Source: Zeimonas arvi (GTDB lineage Bacteria > Pseudomonadota > Gammaproteobacteria > Burkholderiales > Burkholderiaceae_E). Taken from it: 64,000 nucleotides of DNA. Below, piece by piece: positions 28,628 through 43,025 of this stretch (position 1 is the stretch's first letter; the number at the start of each line of letters is the position of its first letter). The stretch is taken from assembly GCF_008039575.1 (NCBI RefSeq), contig NZ_VDUY01000004.1, forward strand, positions 310,001 to 374,000. The letters run 5' to 3'. The notes under the pieces were generated by a model. That model was not told the origin of the DNA. It saw only the letters and a list, made by a program, of their open reading frames with translations, and made no database searches. Both the position numbers and the translations under genes were made by a program.

Positions 28628-29260
28628 ATGCTCGCAAGATTCCTCTCGCTCCTCGCGATCCTCGCCGCGACGGCCTTCGGCGCCGGCGCCTCGCCGGCGC
28701 TCGAATCGGGCACGCCCGATGCGCTGATCCAGAAGGTCGGCACGGAGATGATCGAACGGATCAAGGCCGACAAGGCGATCCAGGGCGGCGACTTCCAGAA
28801 GCTGTCGACGCTGGTCGACGAGCTGGTGATGCCGCACGTGAACTTCCAGCGCATGACCGCGCTGGCGGCCGGCCGCTGGTGGCGGCAGGCCACGCCCGAG
28901 CAGCAGAAGCAGCTGATGGACGAGTTCCGCATCATGTTGCTGCGCACCTATTCCGGCGCGCTCGCCTCGGTCGAGGACCAGAGCATCCGGATGAAGCCGA
29001 TGCGCGCCGCCGCCGACGCGACCGACGTGATCGTGCGCAGCGAGATCGTGCAGCCGCGCGGCGAGCCGATCCAGCTCGACTATCGCCTGCACAAGGTCGA
29101 TTCCGCATGGAAGATCTACGACGTCAACGTGCTGGGCGTGTGGCTGGTCGAGACCTACCGCACGCAGTTCGGCCAGGAGGCGGCCCGCAACGGCGTCGAT
29201 GGGCTGATCAAGAGCCTGGCCGACAAGAACCGGCAGTTCGACCCCAATAAGAAGTCCTGA
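28628..29260 (+). CDS. mlaC: Periplasmic phospholipid shuttle MlaC
   Basis: 210 residues with a signal peptide (about 1-22). The Tol-Tol-Ttg2D fold shows in FQRMTALAAGRWWRQATPEQQKQL split over residues about 75-98, and later WKIYDVNVLGVWLVETYR. It ferries lipid between MlaA and MlaD. Start at 28628 follows AAGGAG. Confidence 0.95.
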   Translation: MLARFLSLLAILAATAFGAGASPALESGTPDALIQKVGTEMIERIKADKAIQGGDFQKLSTLVDELVMPHVNFQRMTALAAGRWWRQATPEQQKQLMDEFRIMLLRTYSGALASVEDQSIRMKPMRAAADATDVIVRSEIVQPRGEPIQLDYRLHKVDSAWKIYDVNVLGVWLVETYRTQFGQEAARNGVDGLIKSLADKNRQFDPNKKS

Positions 29261-29265
29261 CGCCG

Positions 29266-29577
29266 ATGTACCGATTCCCGGCCGAGGTCGACCACGCGGT
29301 CGCCAACCAGGTCCTGGCCGCGGCCGCCGCGGCGCAGAACGGGCCCGAACGGGTCTACGACCTGTCCGCCTGCGATCATTTCGATTCGTCGCTGGTCGCG
29401 CTGCTGCTCGAGCTGGCGCGCGGCGCCCAGGCAGCCGGCGCGTCGGCGCGTTTCGAAGGCGCCGGCGAGAAGCTGCTGAAGCTCGCCGGGTTGTACGGCG
29501 TCGGCGCGCTGCTCTTCGGCCCGGCGGCTCGGGCAGTCGGCGGCGCGGGCGCGTCGACCGCCGGAGCCGGCGCATGA
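29266..29577 (+). CDS. mlaB: STAS-domain protein MlaB
   Basis: 103 residues. STAS fold with DLSACDHFDSSLVALLLEL at about 33-51; the FDSSLV serines match the site that contacts MlaF. It stabilises the MlaFE complex in the cytoplasm. The C-terminal 20 residues are low-complexity Ala/Gly. It overlaps the next ABC gene by 4 bp. Confidence 0.85.
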   Translation: MYRFPAEVDHAVANQVLAAAAAAQNGPERVYDLSACDHFDSSLVALLLELARGAQAAGASARFEGAGEKLLKLAGLYGVGALLFGPAARAVGGAGASTAGAGA

Positions 29578-30515
29578 GCGCGGCGATCGAGATCGCCACG
29601 GTCGTCAAGCGATACGGCAGCTTCGAGGCCTTGCGCGGCGTCTCGCTGTCGATCCGCGAAGGCGAGTTCTTCGGGCTGCTCGGGCCCAACGGCGCCGGCA
29701 AGACCACGCTGATCTCGATCGTGGCCGGCCTCAGCCGGCCCGATTCCGGCGAGGTGCGGGTCATGGGGCACGAGGTGTCCTCGGACTATCGCGCCGCCCG
29801 CCGCGCCCTGGGGGTGGTGCCCCAGGAACTGGTCTTCGATCCCTTCTTCACGGTCCGCGAGACGCTGCGGATCACCTCGGGCTACTACGGCATCCGCCGC
29901 AACGACGACTGGATCGACGAGATCCTCGCCCACCTCGACCTGAGCGCCAAGGCCGACGCGAACATGCGCGCGCTGTCGGGCGGCATGAAGCGGCGGGTCC
30001 TGGTGGCGCAGGCGCTGGTTCACCGGCCACCGGTGATCGTGCTCGACGAGCCGACCGCGGGCGTCGACGTGGAGCTGCGCCAGACGCTGTGGCAGTTCAT
30101 CCGCCGGCTGAACCGCGACGGGCACACGATCGTGCTGACCACGCACTATCTCGAGGAAGCGCAGGAGCTGTGCGGCCGGATCGCGATGCTCAAGCAGGGG
30201 CAGGTGGTGGCGCTCGACGACACCAGCGCGCTGCTGCGCCGGTTCGCGGGCGGCAGGCTGCAGCTCACGCTGACGGGCGCGCCGCTGCCGGAGGCGCTCG
30301 CGCCCCTGCGCCTCGACGAGGGCGGCCAGGCCTCCGGTGCGTCCGACGCGCCGGCCGGCCTGTCGCGGAAGGTCGCGCTGCGCGTCGACGACTACGCCGG
30401 GATCGAGGGCATCCTGGCCGTGCTGCGCGAAGGCGGCTGCCGCATCGACGAGATGGAACTGCAGCACGCCGACCTGGAAGACGTGTTCGTCCAGATCATG
30501 AAAGACAACCGCTGA
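29574..30515 (+). CDS. ABC-2-type exporter ATPase (CcmA/YadG family)
   Basis: 313 residues. Walker [11 protein letters not shown], signature ALSGGMKRRVLVAQAL, Walker B VIVLDEPTAGVD, then about 80 C-terminal residues typical of the YadG/DrrA group. It pairs with the permease at 30529. The pair follows mlaB in many Burkholderiales, suggesting a lipid or envelope substrate, but none is known. Confidence 0.92.
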   Translation: MSAAIEIATVVKRYGSFEALRGVSLSIREGEFFGLLGPNGAGKTTLISIVAGLSRPDSGEVRVMGHEVSSDYRAARRALGVVPQELVFDPFFTVRETLRITSGYYGIRRNDDWIDEILAHLDLSAKADANMRALSGGMKRRVLVAQALVHRPPVIVLDEPTAGVDVELRQTLWQFIRRLNRDGHTIVLTTHYLEEAQELCGRIAMLKQGQVVALDDTSALLRRFAGGRLQLTLTGAPLPEALAPLRLDEGGQASGASDAPAGLSRKVALRVDDYAGIEGILAVLREGGCRIDEMELQHADLEDVFVQIMKDNR

Positions 30516-30528
30516 AGGCCCGCGCCCG

Positions 30529-32818
<2,290 letters not shown>

Positions 32819-32852
32819 GGCGCGCCGCCCGGGCCCGCAACGGAGACCTGCC

Positions 32853-33530
32853 TTGATCACGCTGGCATTGTCCAAGGGACGCATCTTCGACGAGACGCTG
32901 CCACTGCTCGCGGCGGCCGGCATCGCGGTCGACCCGGCGATCATCGAGTCGCGCAAGCTGATCCTGCCCACCGGCGATCCGGGGCTGCGGCTGATCATCG
33001 TGCGCGCCAGCGACGTGCCGACCTACGTGCAGTACGGCGCGGCCGACATCGGCGTGGCCGGCCGCGACGTGCTGCTCGAGCACGGCGGCGAGGGCCTGTA
33101 CCAGCCGATCGACCTGGGCATCGCGCGCTGCCGCTTGAGCGTGGCGGCGCCGGCGGGGTTCGACTATGCGCGCGCGGTCCGGCGCGGTTCGCGGCTGCGC
33201 GTTGCGAGCAAGTACGTGGGCTGCGCGCGCCAGCACTTCGCGGCCAAGGGCGTGCACGTGGACCTGGTCAAGCTGTATGGCTCCATGGAACTGGCTCCGC
33301 TGGTGGGCCTGGCCGACGCCATCGTCGACCTGGTCAGCACCGGCAGCACGCTGCGCGCGAACAACCTGGTCGAGGTCGAGAAGATCATGGACATCTCGGC
33401 GCGCCTGATCGTGAACCAGGCTTCGCTGAAGACCCGCGCCGGGCAGCTAGAGCCGCTGATTGCCGCGCTTTCGGCGGCGGTCGCGGGCGAGGGCGCGGTG
33501 ACGCCGGCGCTCCAGGGGGCAGGTCAATGA
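32853..33530 (+). CDS. hisG: ATP phosphoribosyltransferase, short (catalytic) form
   Basis: 225 residues with a TTG start at 32853 (GGAG 7 nt upstream). It joins PRPP to ATP to begin histidine synthesis. [11 protein letters not shown] and [13 protein letters not shown] are family motifs. The C-terminal regulatory domain is absent, so this is the short HisG that needs HisZ as regulatory subunit; hisZ is not in the window. It overlaps hisD by 4 bp. Confidence 0.96.
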   Translation: MITLALSKGRIFDETLPLLAAAGIAVDPAIIESRKLILPTGDPGLRLIIVRASDVPTYVQYGAADIGVAGRDVLLEHGGEGLYQPIDLGIARCRLSVAAPAGFDYARAVRRGSRLRVASKYVGCARQHFAAKGVHVDLVKLYGSMELAPLVGLADAIVDLVSTGSTLRANNLVEVEKIMDISARLIVNQASLKTRAGQLEPLIAALSAAVAGEGAVTPALQGAGQ

Positions 33531-34840
33531 ATTCGGCATCCATCCGGCGGCTCGACAGCACGGCTGCGGGCTTCGGCCGCGAGCTCGATGCGCTGCTCGC
33601 CTGGGAGGCCTCGCAGGACGAGGCGATCGAGCGGGCAGTGGCCGGCATCCTGGCCGACGTGCGCCGCCGGGGCGACGAGGCGATCCTCGAATACACCCGC
33701 CGCTTCGACCGGCTCGACGCCGCCTCGATGGCCGAGCTCGAGATCGGCCAGGGCGAGCTGCAGGCCGCGCTCGACGGCCTCGAGCCGGGCATCCGCGCGG
33801 CGCTCGAGGCGGCTGCCGCCCGGGTGCGCGCCTACCACGAGCACCAGCGCGCCGCGTCCTGGTCCTTCACCGAAGACGACGGCACCCGCCTCGGGCAGGC
33901 GGTGCTGCCGCTGGATCGCGCCGGGCTCTACGTGCCGGGCGGCAAGGCAGCCTATCCGTCCTCGGTGCTGATGAACGCCATCCCGGCCAAGGTGGCCGGG
34001 GTCGGCGAGCTGATCATGGTCGTGCCCACGCCCGACGGCGCGCGCAATCCGCTGGTGCTGGCGGCGGCCCGGATCGCCGGCGTGGACCGGGTGTTCGCGA
34101 TCGGCGGCGCCCAGGCGGTCGGCGCGCTCGCCTACGGCACCGCCACGATCCCGCAGGTCGACAAGATCGTGGGCCCGGGCAACGCCTACGTGGCCGAGGC
34201 CAAGCGCAGGGTGTTCGGCACCGTGGGCATCGACATGATCGCGGGGCCCTCGGAGATCCTGATCATCTGCGACGGCAGGACCGATCCCGACTGGATCGCC
34301 ATGGACCTGTTCTCGCAGGCCGAGCACGACGAGATGGCGCAGGCCATCCTGCTCACGCCCGACGCCGGCTTCATCGAGCGGGTCGCGCAGTCGATCGAGC
34401 GGCTGCTGCCCGCGATGCCGCGGGCGGCGGTCATCGAGAAGTCGCTCGCCGACCGCGGGGCGCTGGTGAAGGTGCGCGACCTCGAGGAGGCCTGCGAGAT
34501 CGCCAACCGGATCGCGCCCGAGCACCTCGAGATCTCCACCGACGATCCGCAGCGCTGGGCCGACCGGATCCGGCACGCCGGCGCGATCTTCATGGGGCGC
34601 TATGCGTCGGAGTCGCTGGGCGACTACTGCGCGGGGCCGAACCACGTGCTGCCCACGATGCGCACCGCGCGCTTCTCGTCGCCGCTGGGCGTCTACGATT
34701 TCCAGAAGCGCACCAGCCTGATCGAGGTCTCGGCGGCCGGCGCGCAGACGCTCGGCCGGATCGCTTCGGCGCTCGCCCATGGCGAAGGCCTGCAGGCGCA
34801 CGCCCGCAGCGCCGAGTTCCGGCTGGAGTCCGGCGGCTGA
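33527..34840 (+). CDS. hisD: Histidinol dehydrogenase
   Basis: 437 residues. Catalyses the last two steps, L-histidinol to L-histidine, with NAD and zinc. [19 protein letters not shown] and [20 protein letters not shown] are signature segments, followed by [11 protein letters not shown]. Catalytic Glu and His in [10 protein letters not shown]. The next gene is hisB, not hisC. Confidence 0.97.
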   Translation: MNSASIRRLDSTAAGFGRELDALLAWEASQDEAIERAVAGILADVRRRGDEAILEYTRRFDRLDAASMAELEIGQGELQAALDGLEPGIRAALEAAAARVRAYHEHQRAASWSFTEDDGTRLGQAVLPLDRAGLYVPGGKAAYPSSVLMNAIPAKVAGVGELIMVVPTPDGARNPLVLAAARIAGVDRVFAIGGAQAVGALAYGTATIPQVDKIVGPGNAYVAEAKRRVFGTVGIDMIAGPSEILIICDGRTDPDWIAMDLFSQAEHDEMAQAILLTPDAGFIERVAQSIERLLPAMPRAAVIEKSLADRGALVKVRDLEEACEIANRIAPEHLEISTDDPQRWADRIRHAGAIFMGRYASESLGDYCAGPNHVLPTMRTARFSSPLGVYDFQKRTSLIEVSAAGAQTLGRIASALAHGEGLQAHARSAEFRLESGG

Positions 34841-34848
34841 GCGCCCGG

Positions 34849-34854
34849 TAGAAT
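34849..34854 (+). promoter_or_regulatory. Candidate internal -10 between hisD and hisB
   Basis: TAGAAT in the 58-bp gap where hisC would be expected. No convincing -35. It would give a short leader before hisB (ATG 34899). Confidence 0.35.
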
Positions 34855-34898
34855 GCTCGTTTGATTCGCTCACCAGGCCCTCGCAGGCCTCGATCCCG

Positions 34899-35486
34899 AT
34901 GCGCAGCGCCGAAATCACCCGCAACACCGCCGAGACCCGGATCCGGGCCTCGATCGGCCTCGATGGCACCGGCCGGCAGAAGCTGGCCACCGGCGTGCCC
35001 TTCCTCGACCACATGCTCGACCAGATCGCCCGGCACGGCCTGATCGACCTCGAGATCGAAGCCGACGGCGACCTGCACATCGACGCGCACCACACGGTCG
35101 AGGACACCGGCATCACGCTGGGCCAGGCCTTCGCGAAGGCCATCGGCGACAAGAAGGGCATCCGCCGCTACGGGCACGCCTACGTGCCGCTCGACGAGGC
35201 GCTGTCGCGGGTCGTGGTCGACCTGTCCGGCCGTCCGGGCCTGCACTGGAACGTCCCCTTCACCCGGGCGATGATCGGCCAGTTCGACGTGGACCTGGCC
35301 CGCGAGTTCTTCCAGGGCTTCGTCAACCACGCCCAGGTCACGCTGCACGTCGACAACCTGAAGGGCGACAATGCCCATCACCAGTGCGAGACCGTCTTCA
35401 AGGCCTTCGCGCGGGCGCTGCGCATGGCGGTGGAGCGCGACGAGCGCGCCGGCGGCCGCCTGCCGTCCACCAAGGAAATGCTCTGA
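34899..35486 (+). CDS. hisB: Imidazoleglycerol-phosphate dehydratase (monofunctional)
   Basis: 195 residues, the IGPD domain only, no phosphatase fusion. Metal-binding His clusters [13 protein letters not shown]-like (about 65-75) and [20 protein letters not shown] near 165. It dehydrates IGP to imidazoleacetol phosphate, the substrate HisC would use. Histidinol-phosphatase is therefore separate and not in this window. Confidence 0.97.
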   Translation: MRSAEITRNTAETRIRASIGLDGTGRQKLATGVPFLDHMLDQIARHGLIDLEIEADGDLHIDAHHTVEDTGITLGQAFAKAIGDKKGIRRYGHAYVPLDEALSRVVVDLSGRPGLHWNVPFTRAMIGQFDVDLAREFFQGFVNHAQVTLHVDNLKGDNAHHQCETVFKAFARALRMAVERDERAGGRLPSTKEML

Positions 35487-35499
35487 GGCCGGCTTCGCA

Positions 35500-36135
35500 A
35501 TGACTGTCATCGCGGTCGTCGATTTCGGAATGGGCAACCTGCGCTCGGTCGCCAAGGCGCTGGAGCACGTGGCGCCCAAGGCCCGGGTCATCGTGGCAGG
35601 CTCCGCCGCCGAGGTCGATTCGGCCGATCGCGTGGTCTTCCCCGGCCAGGGCGCGATGCCCGACTGCATGCGCCAGCTCGACGCGGCCGGCCTGCGCGAG
35701 GCGGTGTGCCGGGCGGCGGCTTCCCGGCCGCTGTTCGGCGTGTGCGTGGGCGAGCAGATGCTGTTCGATCACAGCGCCGAGGGCGACACGCCCGGACTGG
35801 GGCTGATGCCGGGCGAGGTCATCCGCTTCCCGCGCGACATGACGGCGGCGGACGGCGCCCGGCTGAAGGTGCCGCACATCGGCTGGAACCGCGTCAGGCA
35901 GGTGCGCCCGCACCCGATCTGGCGGGACGTGCCCGACGGCGGCTATTTCTACTTCGTGCACAGCTATCATGCGAGGCCGGCCGATCCGCTGCTGGCGGCC
36001 GGCGAAAGCGATTACGGCGTGCGCTTTACCTGCGCGGTAGCGCGGGATAACATTTTCGCCACGCAGTTCCATCCCGAGAAAAGCGCGGCCAACGGCCTGA
36101 AGCTTTACGAAAATTTCGTCCACTGGAATCCCTGA
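35500..36135 (+). CDS. hisH: Imidazole glycerol phosphate synthase, glutaminase subunit
   Basis: 211 residues, class I glutamine amidotransferase. Nucleophile Cys82 lies in [12 protein letters not shown]; the His-Glu pair is in TQFHPEKS near 193-195. It supplies ammonia to HisF. It starts 14 bp after hisB; MarC, found here in some relatives, is absent. Confidence 0.96.
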   Translation: MTVIAVVDFGMGNLRSVAKALEHVAPKARVIVAGSAAEVDSADRVVFPGQGAMPDCMRQLDAAGLREAVCRAAASRPLFGVCVGEQMLFDHSAEGDTPGLGLMPGEVIRFPRDMTAADGARLKVPHIGWNRVRQVRPHPIWRDVPDGGYFYFVHSYHARPADPLLAAGESDYGVRFTCAVARDNIFATQFHPEKSAANGLKLYENFVHWNP

Positions 36136-36232
36136 GGCCGGCCAGCCGCGCTGGGTCCTCCGACCCCGACGGCTTCCGGTCCACGGCGGCGCGCAGCGCC
36201 CGCCTTCCTCCGAACCCGTACCCCGAAACCCG

Positions 36233-37003
36233 ATGCTGCTCATACCCGCCATCGACCTGAAGGACGGCCGCTGCGTGCGGCTCAAACAAGGTGACATGGA
36301 CGATGTCACCGTGTTTTCCGACGACCCCGCCGCCATGGCAGCCAGGTGGCTCGAACAGGGCGCGCGCCGCCTGCACCTGGTCGACCTGAACGGCGCGGTG
36401 GCCGGCAAGCCCAAGAACGAGCCCGCGATCCGCGCGATCGTCGAGGCGGTCGGCGACGAGATCCCGGTGCAGCTCGGCGGCGGCATCCGCGACCTCGACA
36501 CCATCGAGCGCTACCTCGACAACGGCATCTCCTACGTGATCATCGGCACCGCCGCGGTCAAGAATCCCGGGCTGCTTCAGGACGCCTGCACCGCCTTCCC
36601 GGGCCACATCATCGTGGGCCTGGACGCGAAGGACGGCAAGGTCGCCACCGACGGCTGGAGCAAGCTGACCGGCCACGACGTGGTCGACCTGGCGAAGAAG
36701 TTCGAGGACTACGGCGTCGAGGCGGTCATCTACACCGACATCGGCCGGGACGGCATGCTGAGCGGCGTGAACATCGAGGCCACCGTGCGGCTGGCCCGCG
36801 CGCTGCGGGTGCCGGTGTACGCGTCGGGCGGCGTGGCCAGCATCGCCGACGTCGACGCGCTGTGCGCCGTCGAGAGCGAAGGCGTCGAGGGCGCCATCCT
36901 GGGCCGCGCGCTCTACGAGGGCAGGCTCGACTTCCGCGAGGCCCAGGCCCGCGCCGACGAGCTGGGCGGCACCGGCCCGGCGGGCGAGCCGGCCGGCGCC
37001 TGA
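36233..37003 (+). CDS. hisA: ProFAR isomerase (phosphoribosylformimino-5-aminoimidazole carboxamide ribotide isomerase)
   Basis: 256 residues, TIM barrel. [16 protein letters not shown] holds the catalytic Asp8; [10 protein letters not shown] holds the second Asp and a phosphate site. The C-terminal 12 residues are an extra Gly/Ala/Pro tail. A 97-bp gap after hisH holds no obvious gene. It is followed by hisF at 2 bp. Confidence 0.96.
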   Translation: MLLIPAIDLKDGRCVRLKQGDMDDVTVFSDDPAAMAARWLEQGARRLHLVDLNGAVAGKPKNEPAIRAIVEAVGDEIPVQLGGGIRDLDTIERYLDNGISYVIIGTAAVKNPGLLQDACTAFPGHIIVGLDAKDGKVATDGWSKLTGHDVVDLAKKFEDYGVEAVIYTDIGRDGMLSGVNIEATVRLARALRVPVYASGGVASIADVDALCAVESEGVEGAILGRALYEGRLDFREAQARADELGGTGPAGEPAGA

Positions 37004-37005
37004 CG

Positions 37006-37767
<762 letters not shown>

Positions 37768-37798
37768 GGGGCGGCGTGACAATGCGGGTCTGGGCGAC

Positions 37799-38179
37799 AT
37801 GAGCTGGCTCGACGATGTCCGCTTCGACGCCGACGGCCTGGTCCCGGCGATCGCCCAGGAGGCCGGCACCGGCCGCATCCTGATGGTCGCGTGGATGAAC
37901 CGCGAGGCGCTGGCCGAGACCGCCGCCACCGGCCGCGCGGTGTACTGGTCGCGCTCGCGCCAACGGCTCTGGCGCAAGGGCGAGGAGTCGGGCCACGTGC
38001 AGACCGTCCGCGAGCTCCGGCTCGATTGCGACGCCGACGTGGTCCTGCTCGAGGTCGAGCAACTGGGCGGCATCGCCTGCCACACCGGTCGTCACTCCTG
38101 CTTCTTCCGGCGCCTGGAAGACGGCGAATGGCGCGAGGTTGACCCCGTGCTGAAGGATCCGGAGGCGATCTACCGATGA
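37799..38179 (+). CDS. hisI: Phosphoribosyl-AMP cyclohydrolase
   Basis: 126 residues, monofunctional. [11 protein letters not shown] and the metal site [13 protein letters not shown] with [10 protein letters not shown] are diagnostic. ATG 37799 (MSWLDDVRF) is the family-like start; ATG 37782 is out of frame. It overlaps hisE by 4 bp. Confidence 0.96.
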   Translation: MSWLDDVRFDADGLVPAIAQEAGTGRILMVAWMNREALAETAATGRAVYWSRSRQRLWRKGEESGHVQTVRELRLDCDADVVLLEVEQLGGIACHTGRHSCFFRRLEDGEWREVDPVLKDPEAIYR

Positions 38180-38565
38180 GCGAATCGTCCAGGCCGGCGG
38201 GGCAATCCGCCGAGGCCGTCCTGTCGCGGCTGGCCGAGGTGCTGGCCTCGCGCCGCGGCGGCGACCCCGGCCGGTCCTACGTGGCCCGCCTGTTCTCGAA
38301 GGGCAACGACGCGATCCTCAAGAAGATCGGCGAAGAGGCCACCGAGACCGTGATGGCAGCCAAGGACGGCGTGGCCGAGCGGATCGTTTCCGAGACGGCC
38401 GATCTCTGGTTTCACTGCCTCGTCATGCTCGAGTTCCATGGTATCCGTCCCGAGCGCGTGCTCGAGGAACTCGCGCGCCGAGAGGGGCTCTCGGGCCTGG
38501 AGGAAAAGGCGTCGCGCGGGGTCGCGACCGGGCGGGAGCCAGCCAGCGAGGAAGGAAAGGAATGA
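38176..38565 (+). CDS. hisE: Phosphoribosyl-ATP diphosphatase
   Basis: 129 residues, MazG-like all-alpha fold. [17 protein letters not shown] holds the metal-binding Glu residues, and [16 protein letters not shown] follows. The C-terminal 20 residues are charged and variable. It overlaps the next gene by 4 bp. Confidence 0.96.
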   Translation: MSESSRPAGQSAEAVLSRLAEVLASRRGGDPGRSYVARLFSKGNDAILKKIGEEATETVMAAKDGVAERIVSETADLWFHCLVMLEFHGIRPERVLEELARREGLSGLEEKASRGVATGREPASEEGKE

Positions 38566-38909
38566 GCACGAAGCACGACTGCATCTTCTGCCGGATCGTC
38601 CGCGGCGAGATTCCCGCACGCAAGGTCCACGAGGACGAAGACATCCTCGCGTTCCACGACATCAACCCGCACGCTCCGGTGCACTTCCTTCTCATTCCCA
38701 AGGTCCACGTCGACAATCTCTACGACACGGGCCCGGAACACGAGCGGGTGCTGGGGCGAATGCTCGGCATGGCGGGCGAGCTGGCGCGGCGCGAGGGGGC
38801 CGGCGACGGTTTCCGGGTCGTCATCAACAATGGCAGGGTGGGCAGGCAGGAGGTGTATCATCTTCATGTCCATGTGCTGGGCGGGCCCGAGCCCCTGGGC
38901 CGGGCATGA
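38562..38909 (+). CDS. hinT: HIT-family purine nucleoside phosphoramidase (HinT)
   Basis: 115 residues. [13 protein letters not shown] near the N-terminus carries the zinc-type cysteines and the HIT triad is [10 protein letters not shown] near 101-110. It hydrolyses AMP-lysine and similar phosphoramidates. Placement between hisE and tatA is conserved in betaproteobacteria. Confidence 0.95.
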   Translation: MSTKHDCIFCRIVRGEIPARKVHEDEDILAFHDINPHAPVHFLLIPKVHVDNLYDTGPEHERVLGRMLGMAGELARREGAGDGFRVVINNGRVGRQEVYHLHVHVLGGPEPLGRA

Positions 38910-38949
38910 ACCGCCGTCGATCGGCACAGCCGCAACAAGGAGTCATTCA

Positions 38950-39165
38950 ATGGGATCGTTGAGCATTTGGCATTGGCTCATCGTGCTGGTGATCATCATG
39001 CTGGTGTTCGGCACGAAGAAGCTGCGCAACATCGGATCGGACCTCGGCGGCGCGGTGCGCGGCTTCAAGGAAGGCGTCAAGGAAGGCACCGAAAAGGCCT
39101 CCGCCGAAACCGAGTCCAAGGACAGCGGCCGCACCATCGACGTCGAGACCCGGGAGAAGACCTGA
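38950..39165 (+). CDS. tatA: Twin-arginine translocase subunit TatA
   Basis: 71 residues. One membrane helix ([19 protein letters not shown]), then an amphipathic helix and a charged tail. It oligomerises to let folded twin-arginine proteins pass. ATG 38950 follows AAGGAG. The Rieske protein encoded nearby at 43268 is a likely Tat substrate. Confidence 0.95.
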   Translation: MGSLSIWHWLIVLVIIMLVFGTKKLRNIGSDLGGAVRGFKEGVKEGTEKASAETESKDSGRTIDVETREKT

Positions 39166-39194
39166 GCCCCCCGGGCTGTCGCGGGCTTCCCTCT

Positions 39195-39220
39195 GCGAGC
39201 GGCCATCTCCGGCCGCTCGC
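39195..39220 (+). other. Strong hairpin between tatA and tatB
   Basis: Arms 39195-39204 and 39211-39220 form a perfect 10-bp GC stem with a 6-nt loop, followed by GTCGTTTA, only a weak T-run. It could partially terminate or protect mRNA and set TatA above TatB and TatC. Confidence 0.55.
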
Positions 39221-39269
39221 GTCGTTTATGGGACATCCGTCCGCCTGGCCGGACCGCTGACCGACAGAC

Positions 39270-39710
39270 ATGTTCGACTTCGGATTCTCCGAGCTGTTCG
39301 TCATCGGCCTGATCGCGCTCGTCGTGCTCGGGCCGGAACGGCTGCCGCGTGTCGCCAAGCAGGCGGGGCAGTGGATGGGCAAGCTCCAGCGCTACGTGGC
39401 CGACGTCAAGTCCGACATCAACCGGCAGATGGAGCTCGAGGAGCTGCGCAATCTGCAGAAGGAAGTGACCGACGCCGCGCGCAACGTCGAAAGCTCGTTC
39501 AAGTCCACGGTCGACGAGACGAAGTCCGAGCTCGATTCGATCGCCGCCAGCTTCGAGGGCCCCGCCTCGGGCGAGTCCACCTCCGGCGGACAGCCCCAGA
39601 CCGACTGGGACAAGATCTACGCTGTTCGCCGCACCCGCGACCGGATCCAGGAGCGCAGGGTCGAGCGTGAGAAGTCGCTCGGCATCAAGCGTCCCAAGCG
39701 CCGCCCATGA
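39270..39710 (+). CDS. tatB: Twin-arginine translocase subunit TatB
   Basis: 146 residues. MFDFGFSELFVIGLIALVVL with conserved Glu8 and a Gly-Pro kink (LGPERLPR). The helical region (about 30-95) has Glu/Lys-rich repeats. It forms the signal-receptor complex with TatC, which it overlaps by 4 bp. Confidence 0.95.
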   Translation: MFDFGFSELFVIGLIALVVLGPERLPRVAKQAGQWMGKLQRYVADVKSDINRQMELEELRNLQKEVTDAARNVESSFKSTVDETKSELDSIAASFEGPASGESTSGGQPQTDWDKIYAVRRTRDRIQERRVEREKSLGIKRPKRRP

Positions 39711-40498
39711 GCCAGGAAGAAAGTTTCGTCTCCCACCTCGTCGAACTGCGCAACCGGGTCATCCGGGCGCTGGTCGTCGTGATGGTGATGTTCGGCGTCG
39801 CCTTCTATTTCTCGGGCGAGATCATGAAGTTCCTCTCGCAGCCGCTGTACCAGGCGCTGCCCGAGGGAACGAGGCCGATCTTCATCGACCAGGCGGGCGC
39901 CTTCTTCACGCTGACCAAGGTGGCCTTCCTCACCGGGGTGCTCGCCTCCTTGCCCTGGATCCTCTACCAGGCCTGGGCCTTCGTGGCCCCCGGCCTCTAC
40001 GAGCACGAGCGCAAGTTCGCGCTGCCGCTGATCGTTTCCAGCGTGTTCTTCCTGCTGGTCGGCATCGGCTTCGCCTACGTGTTCGTGCTCCCCACCGCCT
40101 ACAAGTTCTTCTTCTCGTTCGCGTCGCAGACCGGCGCCGACGTGATGCAGGACCTGCAGAAGTACTGGGACTTCACCCTGGCGATCTTCTTCGGCTTCGG
40201 GCTCACCTTCGAGGTGCCGGTGATCGAGATGCTGCTGGTCAAGCTGGGCATGGTCACCCCGAAGCAGCTGCGCGAGGCGCGCCGCTACGTGATCGTGGGT
40301 GCCTTCGTCGTGGCCGCGGTGCTGACCCCGCCCGACGTGATCAGCCAGTTCATGCTGGCGGTGCCGCTGATCCTGCTCTACGAGCTGGGGATCTGGCTGG
40401 CCGGTTTCCTGAAGGCGCGCAGCCGCAACCCCGAGGCCGAGCCCGAGGAAGACGACGAGGCATCGGCGGGCGCGCCGACCACCCCCGAAAAGCCCTGA
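39707..40498 (+). CDS. tatC: Twin-arginine translocase subunit TatC
   Basis: 263 residues, six membrane helices. N-terminal SHLVELRNRVIRAL, then FVAPGLYEHERKFALPLI, where the conserved Glu of the signal-binding loop lies. It recognises the twin-arginine motif. It has an acidic C-terminal tail. The 64-bp gap to the convergent protease gene contains a GCGGCGGC/GCCGCCGC hairpin (about 40507-40530). Confidence 0.96.
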   Translation: MSQEESFVSHLVELRNRVIRALVVVMVMFGVAFYFSGEIMKFLSQPLYQALPEGTRPIFIDQAGAFFTLTKVAFLTGVLASLPWILYQAWAFVAPGLYEHERKFALPLIVSSVFFLLVGIGFAYVFVLPTAYKFFFSFASQTGADVMQDLQKYWDFTLAIFFGFGLTFEVPVIEMLLVKLGMVTPKQLREARRYVIVGAFVVAAVLTPPDVISQFMLAVPLILLYELGIWLAGFLKARSRNPEAEPEEDDEASAGAPTTPEKP

Positions 40499-40562
40499 AC
40501 CCGGGGGCGGCGGCGATCCGGAGCCGCCGCACGCGCCTGGCGCGCGCCGCCTCTGGCCTGCC

Positions 40563-41760
<1,198 letters not shown>

Positions 41761-41762
<2 letters not shown>

Positions 41763-42552
41763 GAAACGGGAAAAAGTCGGGGAACGAGTCGGAGGGGGCG
41801 CCGCGGTTTCGGCGGCCGAGTTGTCGGGCTTTTTCGAAGCCACGCTCGGCGCGAGCGGATTCGCCGATTATTGCCCAAACGGCCTGCAGGTGGAAGGCGA
41901 GAGGCCGGTGCGCACGCTGGTGTCCGGCGTCACCGCGAGCGCCGCGCTGCTGCGGGCGGCCGCGGCCCTGCGCGCCGACGCGGTCCTGGTCCATCACGGG
42001 TGGTTCTGGCGCGGCGAGGACCCGCGGCTCGTCGGCGTGCGCCGCGAACGGGCGCGGCTCGCGCTGCAGTCGGGCGTGCACCTGTTCGGCTACCACCTGC
42101 CGCTCGACGTGCATCCCGAACTGGGCAACAACGTGCAGCTCGCGCTGCGGATGGGCTGGCGGGTCGACGCGCGGGTGGGCGAGCACGGGCTGGTCTGCCT
42201 GCACGACCTGCCCGCGGCCGCCAGCGCGAAGCGCCTTGCGGCCGGCCTGCGCCGGCGCCTGGGCCGGGTGCCGCTGGCGGTCGGCGCGCTCGAGCGACCG
42301 ATCCGGCGCATCGCCTGGTGCACCGGCGCGGCCCAGGACATGCTGCAGCAGGCGATCGACGCGGGGGCGGATGCCTTCGTGAGCGGCGAGATCTCCGAGC
42401 GGACCACCCACCTGGCGCGCGAATCCGGCGTGGTCTATCTCGCCGCCGGCCACCACGCGACCGAGCGCTTCGGCGTGCAGGCCCTGGGCGAGCACGCGGC
42501 CAGGCGCTTCGGCATCGTCCACCGCTTCGTGGACGACGACAATCCCGCCTGA
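41761..42552 (+). CDS. Nif3-like dinuclear metal centre protein
   Basis: 263 residues from ATG 41761; TTG 41821 would give 243. DYCPNGLQVEG is the family start and HHGWFWRGEDP with AAGHHATERFGVQAL give metal-binding His/Glu residues. Nif3/YbgI proteins are annotated as GTP cyclohydrolase I type 2, but activity is doubtful. No good ribosome site is seen. The start is divergent from and overlaps that of the protease gene; the same pair is adjacent in many betaproteobacteria. Confidence 0.88.
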
Positions 42553-42582
42553 CCGTTCACGCTGCGCGCGCAGCGTGAACGG
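42553..42582. other. Perfect 30-bp palindrome between convergent genes
   Basis: Two 15-bp arms with no loop start immediately after the Nif3-like stop codon and lie 8 bp from the mscL stop. It can form a hairpin on transcripts from either side. No T-run; likely a bidirectional mRNA 3'-end element. Confidence 0.65.
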
Positions 42583-42590
42583 GCGCGGGA

Positions 42591-43025
42591 TCAGCGGGCC
42601 TTCAGCAGGTCGCGGATCTCGCCCAGCAGCTTCTCCTCGGCACTCGGCTCCGGCGGCGGCGGCGGCGCCGCGTCGGGCTGCCGGCGCCAGACGTTCAGGG
42701 CCTTGACCAGCATGAAGATCACGAAGGCCAGCAGGATGAAGTTGATGACGATCGTGATGAAGCTGCCGTAGGCGAACACCGGCACGCCGGCCTTCTTGAG
42801 GGCATCCAGGGTCATTGCCGTGCCGGCCGGGACCTCCCCCAGCGGAACGAGCATGCTGCTGAAGTCGATCCTGCCGCCGAGCAGCGCCGCGATCACCGGC
42901 ATGATCACGTCGCCGACCAGCGAATCGACGATCTTGCCGAAGGCGGCGCCGATGATCACGCCGACCGCAAGATCCATCACGTTGCCCTTGAGGGCAAATT
43001 CCTTGAACTCCTGCATCATGCTCAT
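42591..43025 (-). CDS. mscL: Large-conductance mechanosensitive channel
   Basis: 144 residues. [31 protein letters not shown] holds the N-terminal amphipathic helix and the pore-lining TM1 glycines; TM2 is [17 protein letters not shown] Pro-rich linker then a C-terminal helix ([12 protein letters not shown]) follow. It opens on osmotic downshock. ATG 43025 (AAAGGGA upstream) is chosen over 43019. Divergent from petA across 242 bp. Confidence 0.96.
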   Translation of the reverse strand: MSMMQEFKEFALKGNVMDLAVGVIIGAAFGKIVDSLVGDVIMPVIAALLGGRIDFSSMLVPLGEVPAGTAMTLDALKKAGVPVFAYGSFITIVINFILLAFVIFMLVKALNVWRRQPDAAPPPPPEPSAEEKLLGEIRDLLKAR

